Assembly: GCA_019244055.1 (NCBI GenBank)
Contig: JAFATG010000358.1
Coordinates: 1-56,389 of the forward strand
Origin: Acidobacteriaceae bacterium
GTDB taxonomy: Bacteria > Acidobacteriota > Terriglobia > Bryobacterales > Bryobacteraceae
Direction: 5' to 3'
Length of the DNA stretch: 56,389 nucleotides
Positions 27,601-35,137 of the stretch are shown in pieces. The notes beneath the pieces were generated by a model, which saw only the letters and a program-made list of their open reading frames with translations, was not told the origin of the DNA and did not search any database. A program made the translations under genes and the position numbers. Every line of letters starts with the position of its first letter. The stretch's first letter is position 1.

Positions 27601-28058
27601 GCCATCTGCTGATTACGGGTGACGACGTCGTCATCTTCGATTTTGAAGGCGATCCGGATCAGCACCTCAGTAGCCGGCGCATAAAGCGCTGCCCGCTCCG
27701 CGATGTCGCGAGCATGCTGGTATCTTTCGGCTACGCCGCTCAAACAACGGTCCGGCGCATCCTTTTCGAGGAAGGGAACGACAGTGTATTACGCGCCGAG
27801 CTTCGAGCATTGGGCCGCTTCTGGTACTCGCACGTGAGCGCCGCATTCATCCGTGGCTACTGGAGAGCTGCCGAACGCGCTCCCTATTTGCCTCCGCAGC
27901 AAGCGGATCAACAGATTCTGCTCGATACTTATCTGCTGGAACGCGCTCTTCTCGATGTGCGTGCCGATATCCAAGATAAGCCGGAACTCTCGGGCATGCC
28001 GTTCCGCGTAATCCTGCATTTGCTGGACGCCGGAGCCGAACGTAGACTCGGAGCATAA
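24681..28058 (+). CDS. treS: Trehalose synthase/maltokinase fusion (TreS-Mak)
   Basis: A 1125-residue cytoplasmic fusion. Residues 1 to about 560 are a GH13 trehalose synthase that interconverts maltose and trehalose. Its catalytic residues are Asp212 (GFRLDAIPYLFE), Glu254 (LLSEANMWPED) and Asp320 (FLRNHDELTLEMV). From about 570 on is a maltokinase-like domain, normally making maltose 1-phosphate for GlgE. Here the kinase loop reads FHGRLHLGHLLITG: Arg970 stands where related enzymes have the catalytic Asp of HGD, while the metal-binding Asp987 in IFDFEGDP remains. The kinase may therefore be inactive or altered. A DUF6624 gene follows 26 bases downstream. Confidence 0.93.
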   Translation: MDHSHRDVGFDGDPLWYKDAIIYEAHVRAFYDSNADGMGDFRGLAEKLDYLEDLGVTAIWLLPFFPSPWKDDGYDISDFRSVHPAYGTLRDFQNFLREAHRRGLRVITELVINHTSDQHEWFQKSRRAEPNSKWRNFYVWSDTPDKYQGVRIIFKDFEPSNWSWDPIAKSYYWHRFFSHQPDLNFDSPLVRRAIMHALDFWAGMGVDGFRLDAIPYLFEREGTSCENLPETHTFLRELRRHLDARFPHRMLLSEANMWPEDAVAYFGNGNECHMNFHFPLMPRLFMALHLEDRLPIVEILKRTPCIPETCQWAMFLRNHDELTLEMVTDDERDYMYRVYATDQRARINLGIRRRLAPLLGNDRSRIELMNALLFSLPGTPVIYYGDEIGMGDNVYLGDRNGVRTPMQWSPDRNAGFSSANPQMLYLPVNIDPAYHYEAINVESQQDISNSLLNWTKRIIALRKQYKAFGRGTLEFLQPANQHVLAYIRRYEDQTILVVANLSRFAQAVQLDLQRFKANAPVELFGRADFPVINDDYYPVTLGPNSFFWFSLEQREVAATIPTRSIEVGKLRVPVVAVPVLADVWEPETRASIAAILPRFLQSRPWFRSKDRRFRSIELTEAASVLGGRYRLVFVHAEYTTGDPDDLLVPMGLVTGDEMQSIRDTYPNALIADLRDSSGAEGLLYAAIHRNEFCRALLDIFARRRRYSGEQGTILANPTRQFKNPGNTKRDDFAPELQVSEVASTVKFGDRFILKLLRSIEAGPHPGSELSEALTNQSPPFRNAPPFAGSLEYVPETGESTTIGVLHVFVPNQGTAWQQTRDRLVEFVQRGRALDEPKPDLQSSAPTNIYALGFAMSDPPPLATSLIGPYLALAETMGKRVAEMHIALGRIDDPAFASEPFNDFYRQSLFHACIGLTSRRLEFIRQRYADMQPEVMLLAAKVLDQENAIVAKFRAIYEQRPSSVRQRFHGRLHLGHLLITGDDVVIFDFEGDPDQHLSSRRIKRCPLRDVASMLVSFGYAAQTTVRRILFEEGNDSVLRAELRALGRFWYSHVSAAFIRGYWRAAERAPYLPPQQADQQILLDTYLLERALLDVRADIQDKPELSGMPFRVILHLLDAGAERRLGA

Positions 28059-28084
28059 CGGTCCAAAAAGCGAGGCACGCCTAA

Positions 28085-28681
28085 ATGCTTCATCCGGATC
28101 TCCGCCAGGAGCTGATCGACATGCGTGCTGGAGACGCGCGCGTACGGGAGGAGCTCGTCGACTCTGGTGAACTCGGAGGCGCTTACGTTCCGCGCATGGA
28201 AGCCGTGCACGTCAACAACGCAGATCGCCTCAAACAACTGATCGACGTGTATGGCTGGCCGGATGAGGAAATGGTAGGCAAGGACGGCGCCGAAGCGGCA
28301 TGGCTCATTGCGCAGCATGCGATTGGCGACCCGCAATTTCAGCGGAAGTGTTTGGCGCTTCTACAAGCCTCTGCGGATGCTGGTCGCGTTCTGCGCTGGC
28401 ATGCAGCCTACCTCGAAGACCGGATCGCAATGCAGGAGGGGCGGCCACAACGATATGGCACGCAGTGGGTCGATGATCCCGTGGATGGCAGAACCCGCCC
28501 CTGGAAGCTCGCGGACTCGGAACGCGTAAATCAATTACGCGAACAAGTTGGCTTGGCGACGCTCCATCCTGTCCCCGAGCGTGGTCCGGAATTGCCCTTA
28601 GATCAACAGCGCGCAATGGAAGAAGATCAGCGCTGGTGGAGAGAATGGCTTGCTGGCAAGGGATGGCGATCGCGATGTTAA
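28085..28681 (+). CDS. DUF6624-like protein of unknown function
   Basis: A 198-residue soluble protein without signal peptide or membrane segment. It resembles the DUF6624 group: the pattern GWPDEEMVGKDGAEAAWLIA, then QHAIGDPQFQRKCL and AYLEDRIAMQEGRPQRYGTQ is typical of that group. No catalytic function is known. It lies 26 bases after treS-mak on the same strand and is probably co-transcribed, but family members occur in many contexts. It converges with anmK. Confidence 0.7.
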   Translation: MLHPDLRQELIDMRAGDARVREELVDSGELGGAYVPRMEAVHVNNADRLKQLIDVYGWPDEEMVGKDGAEAAWLIAQHAIGDPQFQRKCLALLQASADAGRVLRWHAAYLEDRIAMQEGRPQRYGTQWVDDPVDGRTRPWKLADSERVNQLREQVGLATLHPVPERGPELPLDQQRAMEEDQRWWREWLAGKGWRSRC

Positions 28682-28711
28682 ACCGTCATCCCTTTTCCAG
28701 CTACTTCTGCT

Positions 28712-30004
28712 TTACCGCGTCGCCGCTTTCGCCTTCGACGCAACCGTCTGCCGGCTGACTTGGGTCGAGCGCGGCGCCTTCACCTTGTGAGTGGCCGTCC
28801 CGTTGTTTCGGACCGCGCCATTGATCGGTGTGGCACCATTCGAGCTTCCGTTTCGTGGCGTGCCGTTCTGCGTCATTTTGCCAAGCACTACGGGCCGTTT
28901 TGCTCCCGTCGCCATTGGTACATTGGAGGGCCGGCAATGGGCAGTCTCGTAAGCCATCACCGCGAAGGCAATCGCTTCCTTCGCATCGACGTCTAGGCCT
29001 ACTTCGGTCGTCTCCATCACCGGGATCGGATCCATCGCCTTCCGCAGCATCTTCATCAGGGTCGGATTATGGGTTCCGCCGCCTGAGACGAAGATCTCGT
29101 CCACCCGCATATCGGTCAGAACAAAATTACGCACTCCGAGCGCGATGCTTTCTGCAGTCAAAGCCGTCGCCGTGGCGATCAGGTCTTCGCTGCTCAGTTC
29201 GGTATCGAGCAGCTTCGAGACGTAGTCAGAACCGTACTGCTCGCGACCCGCTGTCTTCGGCGGCTTGGCGCGAAAATACTTGTCGCGAAGCAGCTTTGCC
29301 AGGAGCTTGGGATCCACCTCGCCCGAGACCGCGATCACTCCGTCTCGGTCATAGGTTTGTCCGCCGGCGGTGATTCGCGTCACCAACTGATCAATAATGA
29401 TGTTTCCCGGGCCGGTATCGAAAGCGATCACGCGATCACTGCTCGTATTCGGCGGAATGGCGGTCAGATTTGCTACGCCGCCGATATTGATCGCAACGCG
29501 CCCTCGCCCGCGGTGTCGAATGAGCATGTAATCCAGATAGGGAACCAGTGGCGCGCCGCGTCCGCCCGCGGCCATGTCGCGCTCACGAAAGTTCGAAATC
29601 ACGTCGATGCCCGTGCGCTCGCTGATCACGCTTGATTCGCCAATCTGAAACGTGCTCGCGACTTTCTTCCCCAGGTATTGCGCGCCTTGACCCTCGTGAA
29701 AGATCGTCTGGCCATGGCAGCCGATGAGCTTGATCGTGCTCAGCGGAATCTGCGCACGCTCGGCGGTCTCTTCCAGAGCCTCGGCGTACAACTCTCCCAG
29801 AACGAAGTTCAATCGTGAAATGTCGCCCGTGAATGCGCTCATATTAGAAATCGCGAGTAGCGCCTCACGTATTTTTCTTGGATAAGGGACAGAATGGCTG
29901 GTTAAGACGTTAATCTTTGCCTTAAAGCCCGACCCGGTGATATCGACGATCGCGACGTCGATACCATCGAGCGAAGTCCCGCTCATAATACCTGCTATTC
30001 TCAT
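28712..30004 (-). CDS. anmK: Anhydro-N-acetylmuramic acid kinase AnmK with a long low-complexity tail
   Basis: A 430-residue cytoplasmic kinase that phosphorylates and hydrolyses 1,6-anhydro-MurNAc to MurNAc 6-phosphate during peptidoglycan recycling. Landmarks are GIMSGTSLDGIDVAIVD at the N-terminus, GCHGQTIFHEG, NIGGVANLTAIPP, FDTGPGNIIID and FVSGGGTHNPTLM. The typical family length is about 365-390. Here an extra C-terminal tail of about 60 residues is rich in Asn, Gly, Thr, Ser and Lys (NGTPRNGSSNGATPING is a sample). The ATG overlaps the mutS stop as ATGA (30001-30004), so it is translationally coupled. Confidence 0.93.
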   Translation of the reverse strand: MRIAGIMSGTSLDGIDVAIVDITGSGFKAKINVLTSHSVPYPRKIREALLAISNMSAFTGDISRLNFVLGELYAEALEETAERAQIPLSTIKLIGCHGQTIFHEGQGAQYLGKKVASTFQIGESSVISERTGIDVISNFRERDMAAGGRGAPLVPYLDYMLIRHRGRGRVAINIGGVANLTAIPPNTSSDRVIAFDTGPGNIIIDQLVTRITAGGQTYDRDGVIAVSGEVDPKLLAKLLRDKYFRAKPPKTAGREQYGSDYVSKLLDTELSSEDLIATATALTAESIALGVRNFVLTDMRVDEIFVSGGGTHNPTLMKMLRKAMDPIPVMETTEVGLDVDAKEAIAFAVMAYETAHCRPSNVPMATGAKRPVVLGKMTQNGTPRNGSSNGATPINGAVRNNGTATHKVKAPRSTQVSRQTVASKAKAATR

Positions 30005-32604
30005 CTCGTTCGCAACTCTTGCTGCAAATCTTGCAAAATCTGCAAAGCTTCAACCGGCCGGAGCTCATTGATGTTGAGCCCCCGGATTCGATCGGCAAGC
30101 CCTTGATTCATGGGCTCGAAAAGTCTGATTTGTAGGGGAGCGTTAGCCTCACCCGGCCCCAGTTCGTCACTGACCGAGTGTTCCCTTACTTCATGATGCA
30201 ATAAAACGGACCTCGCCCGCTCGATTACTTGCAGGGGTAAGCCCGCTAATCGGGCCACTTCGATACCATAACTCCGATCTGCCGCACCCGGTTCTACCTT
30301 TCGTATGAATAAGATCTGGTCATTAGCCTCTTTCACGGCGACGTGTAAATTTCTTATTCCAGAAAGTTGTTCGGCGAGTTCCGTCAGCTCGTGGTAATGG
30401 GTGGCGAAGAGCGTCTTCGCCTTTATACTCTCGTGGATGTACTCAACCACGGCCCAAGCGAGGGCCAAACCATCGTAAGTAGCCGTTCCCCGGCCGATCT
30501 CATCAAGTACTATGAAACTATTAGCGGTCGCTGTGTTTACAATTGCGGCCGCTTCCGTCATCTCCACCATGAAGGTGGAACGCCCTCTGGCTAGATTGTC
30601 CGTCGCCCCAATGCGCGTGAACACTCGGTCCACTACCGGCAGTAGCGCCGAATCCGCAGGAATAAACGAACCCATTTGGGCCAAAATCAAAATCAGGGCT
30701 GCTTGTCTGAGATACGTCGACTTTCCGCCCATATTTGGGCCGGTAATCACGCCTATATATTCTTTTGACGAGTGCAGATACAAATCGTTCGGAACGAAGC
30801 GCACTCCATCCGGTTCGCTGAGCTTTTCAATAACGGGATGGCGTCCGGCGTCGATCCGCATTTCTCCTGAATCGGAGAACCGCGGTCTGTGATAGCGATT
30901 CTCAATACCGACGTGTGCTAGTGTCGCTGCTACATCCAACTCGGCGATACCCGAGGCTGCCGCTTTTATCCGCGGAGCCTGACCTGCCGCAAACAGGCGA
31001 ACTTGCTGAAAAATCTCCCGCTCCAGCGAGAGAATCTTCTCCTCCGCATCCAGGACCTTCGATTCCAGCTCTTTCAGTTCAGGAGTCGTGAATCGCTCCG
31101 CGTTTGCCAGCGTCTGCTTCCGTTCGAAGCTCGCGGGTACCAAAGCAAGGTTGGGCTTCGAAACTTCGATGTAATAGCCGAACACATTGTTGAACCGTAC
31201 CTTCAGCGATTGGATACCGGTAGCCGCGCGCTCGCGTGCTTCGATCGCCGCAATGTACTCGCGGCTGTGACGGCTGATATTGCGCAGCTCGTCTAGTTCA
31301 GGATTAAACCCGTCGCGAATCGTTCCACCCTCTGCCAGATTGACCGGAGGCGCCTCAGCGATCGCAGCAAGAATCCTTTCGCGCACTTCATCTACTAAAT
31401 CGATCTCTTGCCGCAACGCGCGTGTCTCGAGATCCTTGGTGAGTTGGGCCACTCGCGGGAGTTGTGCCAGTGATCGTCCTGCCGCCAGCACCTCGCGAGG
31501 CCCCGCGGTCCCGAGCGTGATCTTCGCTAACAACCGCTCGAGATCCTGAATGCTGCCTAGCGCCTTTCGTAATTCTTGCCGCAGAATGACTTTGCCGCTC
31601 AATTCTCCGACCGCGTCCAGGCGTTCCTCGATCTCTTCGCGGTCGCAGGATGGATTGAGCAGCCTGCGCCGCAGCAGCCGGCCGCCCATGCCGGTAGATG
31701 TCTTGTCGAGCACATGGATCAGCGTCGCTTCCCGGCTCTCTCCCGCAAACAGCGGTTCCAGCAGTTCGAGGTTGCGCACAGTCGCCGCATCCAGCACCAT
31801 GTGGCCCGTGCGCTGGTAGAACGCCGGACGATCCAGATGTCCCAGCGCGGATTTCTGCGTCTCTCGCAGATAATGCAGCACTGCGCCCGCGGCAGCCGTA
31901 GCCAGCGGTTTATCGCTCAACCCGCAGCCGTCGAGCGAAAGCAACCGGAATACCTCGAGAATTTGCCGTCCCGCGTAGTCGCCTCCGAAGACCCATGGAT
32001 CGAGCGGTGTCTCCAGGCTTGACGCGCCTATCGGGAATCCCTCTGGATACAACACCTCCCGTACATTCAACGTCTCGATGAATGGGATGACTTCAGCCTC
32101 GGCCAGTTCGGTCGTTCGAAATTCGCCGGTCGAGAGATCGGCATATGCCAGCCCACAGCGCCCGTTCCTGCTGTAAACCGCGGCCAGGTAATTGTTTTCG
32201 TGCGAACGAAGCAGGCTGGCGTCGGTCGCCGTCCCTGGCGTCAACACCCGTGTTACTTCCCGGCGAACCAGCTTCTTGCCGGGTCCCGGCTCTTCCATCT
32301 GCTCGCAGATCGCCACCCGGTACCCGCGCTGAATCAGCCGGCCGATGTAACTATCCGCTGAATGATAGGGAACCCCGCACATCGGGATCGGCTCTCCACG
32401 CTCTTTGTTGCGAGCAGTCAGCGTGATCTCCAGTTCGCGCGCCGCGGTCACCGCGTCTTCATAAAACAGCTCATAGAAGTCGCCGAGCCGGAACAGCAGC
32501 AGCGCGCCCGGAACCTGTTTCTTGGCGGCCTGATACTGCCGCATTAGCGGGGTTGAGGCATCTGTACTCACGTGCCCGCCACCGCCCGCCTGAGCAACGG
32601 ACAC
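30001..32604 (-). CDS. mutS: DNA mismatch repair protein MutS
   Basis: An 867-residue mismatch-recognition ATPase. The N-terminal mismatch-binding motif is FRLGDFYELFYEDA (Phe-x-Glu), and the C-terminal ATPase has Walker A GPNMGGKSTYLR, ST-motif RGRSTFMVEM and Walker B FIVLDEIGRGT, followed by ATHYHELTEL. It binds mispairs as a dimer and recruits MutL. The start is GTG at 32604 directly after the gdhA stop TAA with no gap; an internal GTG 12 codons later (ahead of STDAST) is an alternative start. The gene lies between gdhA and anmK. Confidence 0.96.
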   Translation of the reverse strand: MSVAQAGGGGHVSTDASTPLMRQYQAAKKQVPGALLLFRLGDFYELFYEDAVTAARELEITLTARNKERGEPIPMCGVPYHSADSYIGRLIQRGYRVAICEQMEEPGPGKKLVRREVTRVLTPGTATDASLLRSHENNYLAAVYSRNGRCGLAYADLSTGEFRTTELAEAEVIPFIETLNVREVLYPEGFPIGASSLETPLDPWVFGGDYAGRQILEVFRLLSLDGCGLSDKPLATAAAGAVLHYLRETQKSALGHLDRPAFYQRTGHMVLDAATVRNLELLEPLFAGESREATLIHVLDKTSTGMGGRLLRRRLLNPSCDREEIEERLDAVGELSGKVILRQELRKALGSIQDLERLLAKITLGTAGPREVLAAGRSLAQLPRVAQLTKDLETRALRQEIDLVDEVRERILAAIAEAPPVNLAEGGTIRDGFNPELDELRNISRHSREYIAAIEARERAATGIQSLKVRFNNVFGYYIEVSKPNLALVPASFERKQTLANAERFTTPELKELESKVLDAEEKILSLEREIFQQVRLFAAGQAPRIKAAASGIAELDVAATLAHVGIENRYHRPRFSDSGEMRIDAGRHPVIEKLSEPDGVRFVPNDLYLHSSKEYIGVITGPNMGGKSTYLRQAALILILAQMGSFIPADSALLPVVDRVFTRIGATDNLARGRSTFMVEMTEAAAIVNTATANSFIVLDEIGRGTATYDGLALAWAVVEYIHESIKAKTLFATHYHELTELAEQLSGIRNLHVAVKEANDQILFIRKVEPGAADRSYGIEVARLAGLPLQVIERARSVLLHHEVREHSVSDELGPGEANAPLQIRLFEPMNQGLADRIRGLNINELRPVEALQILQDLQQELRTR

Positions 32605-33879
32605 TTACGCGTAAAGCCCACGTCTCTTGATTGCGAATGCCACCCTATCCAGGGCCAGCATATAGGCTGCGGTGCGATTCTTTACAGCGTGCTTGTCGGC
32701 GTATCCGATCACGTCATTGAAACTCGAAATCATGATTTGGTCGAGTCTGGTGTTGACTTCCGCTTCTGTCCAGAAATAACCCTGCCGGTCTTGCACCCAT
32801 TCAAAATAGGAAACCGTCACTCCGCCCGCATTTGCCAAAATATCCGGAATAACGAACACTTTCTTTTCCGCCAGAATGGAATCCGCAAGAAACGTTGTAG
32901 GCCCGTTCGCTCCTTCGCACAGAATCTTTGCTCGTATCCGGTCTGCATTTGCCGAAGTGATCACGTTTTCGTGCGCGGCCGGAATCAACACATCGCAATC
33001 GAGTAGCAACGAATCGTCCTTATCAATGTCTTCGGCTTCCGGGAAACCGGTGATGGAGCCCATCTCCGTCCGGTGTTGCACCAAAGCATCAATATCCAGC
33101 CCGTGTGGGTTATAAACCGCACCGTCGTACTCGGCCACACAGATGATTTTGAATCCGCTCTGGCTCATCAGGCGCGCTGCCATTCCGCCGACATTCCCAA
33201 AACCCTGCACCACCACACGGGTGTTCTCCGGTGTCAACCCGAATCGCCGCATCGCTTCCATGGTCACGATCATGCAGCCGCGCCCCGTCGCTTCCGGACG
33301 CCCCAGAGACCCGCCGAGCTCGAGCGGCTTGCCCGTAACTACGGCCGTCACCGTGTGCCGCTTATGCATCGAGTACGTATCCATGATCCAAGCCATGGTT
33401 TGGGCATTGGTATTTACATCCGGCGCGGGAACATCCCGTTCCGGTCCGATGAATTCAAGGATTTCTGCCGTGTATCGCCGCGTGATGCGCTCCAATTCGC
33501 CTTCGCTTAGGAGATGCGGCTCGCAGATTACGCCGCCCTTGCCGCCGCCGAATGGGATATTCACTACGGCGCATTTCCAAGTCATCCAGGCAGCCAGCGC
33601 TCGTACTTCGTCCAGTGAAACATCCGGCGCGAAACGAATTCCGCCCTTCGCCGGCCCTCGAGCGATGGAGTGCTGAACCCGATATCCTGTGAACACCTCG
33701 ATGCGGCCGTCGTCCAGCACCACCGGAATGTTCACCGTGAGCTCCATCGCCGGTTGGCGGAGGACTTTCCGCATTCCATCGTCCAGCTTCAACCGTTCGG
33801 CGGCCTCGTCAAAACGATGGGCCGCGGATTCCCACGGGTTAATCTCCTGCTCGACGGACGGAGTCGCTTCCAGCAGCAT
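32605..33879 (-). CDS. gdhA: Glutamate dehydrogenase (Glu/Leu/Phe/Val dehydrogenase family)
   Basis: A 424-residue cytoplasmic hexameric dehydrogenase interconverting glutamate and 2-oxoglutarate plus ammonium. The substrate lysine is in [21 protein letters not shown], the catalytic aspartate in [18 protein letters not shown], and the nucleotide fold in [17 protein letters not shown]. The length and GRPEATGRG motif fit the standard 420-residue class. It starts the minus-strand gdhA-mutS-anmK operon. An AAGGA-like ribosome site precedes the ATG. The divergent DUF2076 gene starts 105 bases away, so this gap probably holds the promoters for both. Confidence 0.93.
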   Translation of the reverse strand: MLLEATPSVEQEINPWESAAHRFDEAAERLKLDDGMRKVLRQPAMELTVNIPVVLDDGRIEVFTGYRVQHSIARGPAKGGIRFAPDVSLDEVRALAAWMTWKCAVVNIPFGGGKGGVICEPHLLSEGELERITRRYTAEILEFIGPERDVPAPDVNTNAQTMAWIMDTYSMHKRHTVTAVVTGKPLELGGSLGRPEATGRGCMIVTMEAMRRFGLTPENTRVVVQGFGNVGGMAARLMSQSGFKIICVAEYDGAVYNPHGLDIDALVQHRTEMGSITGFPEAEDIDKDDSLLLDCDVLIPAAHENVITSANADRIRAKILCEGANGPTTFLADSILAEKKVFVIPDILANAGGVTVSYFEWVQDRQGYFWTEAEVNTRLDQIMISSFNDVIGYADKHAVKNRTAAYMLALDRVAFAIKRRGLYA

Positions 33880-33984
33880 ACATCCTTACACTGTCACGAG
33901 CGCGGGCGCGTATGCAAGCCGCCCTTAAAAATGAACGAATGCCCGGCGGTCTGCGTCTATTTAAGCGTCCACGAAGGAGGCACA

Positions 33985-34740
33985 ATGACCCCCGACGAAC
34001 GAAAAATGCTCGAGGATCTGGCGGCCAAGCTCGCGCAAACTCCTGCGCCGCCAAGAGATCCAGAAGCCGAAGACTTTATTCGTACCAAGATCGGTTCGCG
34101 CCCTGACGCGCTCTACATGATGACTCAGACAGTGCTGATTCAGAATCTGGCCTTACAGCAGGCGCAGCATCAGATCCAGGAACTCCAACAGCGCACTGGC
34201 CAACCCGCTCCTGTCGGTTCTGGCGGCAGTTTTCTGGGTTCCCAAGGTGGCGCTCGCGGCTACTCCCAAGCGGGTCAGCAGTACGGAGGACAACAGTACT
34301 CCGCACCTCCACCCCCGCAGTATGCACCTCCGTCTCCGTCTCCCACCATCTCGGCTCCCAGCGGCGCCCCGAGCTTCCTGCGCGGAGCCGCCCAAACAGC
34401 GGCGGGCGTTGCAGCCGGCGCATTGGCCTTTGAAGGCATCCAGTCTCTCTTCTCACATCCGGGTTATGGAGGTGGGTTTGGCGGCTTCGGCGGAGGTCCT
34501 GGCTTCGCGGGCGCTCCCACCGAAGTAATCGAGAACAATTATTACGATACGCCCCAGCAGCAGGACTACGCAGGCGACGATCGCGGCGGCTACGACGACC
34601 AGGGTCAGAACGTCGACAATCAGGGCCAATACGGCGACAACGCTCAATTGGATAACGCCGACTACGATACCGGCGATGATGGAGGTGGCCTCGATGGAGG
34701 CGGTTTCGACGACGGCGGAAGCGGCGATTCCTTCGTTTGA
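33985..34740 (+). CDS. DUF2076-like protein with Gly- and Asp-rich low-complexity C-terminus
   Basis: A 251-residue protein. The N-terminal 70 residues (MTPDERKMLEDLAAKL, then SRPDALYMMTQTVLIQN) match the DUF2076 pattern, predicted to be periplasmic or membrane-proximal with a coiled coil. A Gln/Pro/Tyr-rich stretch, a small hydrophobic segment AAQTAAGVAAGALAFEGI and a Gly-rich block follow. The final 70 residues are strongly acidic (DDRGGYDDQGQNVDNQ is a sample). The ATG at 33985 has a strong AAGGAGG ribosome site at 33974-33980, which decides against earlier starts in the frame. It is divergent from gdhA. Function is unknown. Confidence 0.82.
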   Translation: MTPDERKMLEDLAAKLAQTPAPPRDPEAEDFIRTKIGSRPDALYMMTQTVLIQNLALQQAQHQIQELQQRTGQPAPVGSGGSFLGSQGGARGYSQAGQQYGGQQYSAPPPPQYAPPSPSPTISAPSGAPSFLRGAAQTAAGVAAGALAFEGIQSLFSHPGYGGGFGGFGGGPGFAGAPTEVIENNYYDTPQQQDYAGDDRGGYDDQGQNVDNQGQYGDNAQLDNADYDTGDDGGGLDGGGFDDGGSGDSFV

Positions 34741-34960
34741 GGCTCTGTCGACTTCCGGGGCAGAGATCTTGCCCTATATGCGTTAACTTAAAAGCTCGAA
34801 CAAGCGGGATTTTCGCGCTTTCATACATTTCCTGCGGGGTTACTTGCAAGGACATCTGTCGAGTTTCTGGTTTGCGCGTTCATCCGCTCAAGCCAGTACT
34901 TTCCAGTAATGTTGACAGTAAGCTGATTATCGGGCGCGGATGCTGGGTACGAGAACGCCC

Positions 34961-35137
34961 TCAAGGACGCTTGGCCGCCGCCATTTTCTCTGCTGTATCG
35001 AGCGCGACTGTTGCGTTCACGTTCACATTTGGCTTAACCCCAGTTCCCTCCCAATCCGTTTTTGTGATGGGATTGATCGGCCGCCCAAAAGGAACTTGTA
35101 TCGAGAAGTGCTCATCTATGCGGCGTTCCTGCACCAG
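34961..35137 (-). pseudogene. Out-of-frame C-terminal tail of the S41 peptidase
   Basis: In a different frame from the upstream part, the minus strand encodes LVQERRIDEHFSIQVPFGRP followed by INPITKTDWEGTG and ending KMAAAKRP before TGA at 34963-34961. This is the standard end of IRBP-like S41 peptidases. The main frame enters it if the two bases AT at 35138-35139 are removed, so the gene carries a 2-bp insertion in a TATAT stretch. Confidence 0.88.
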
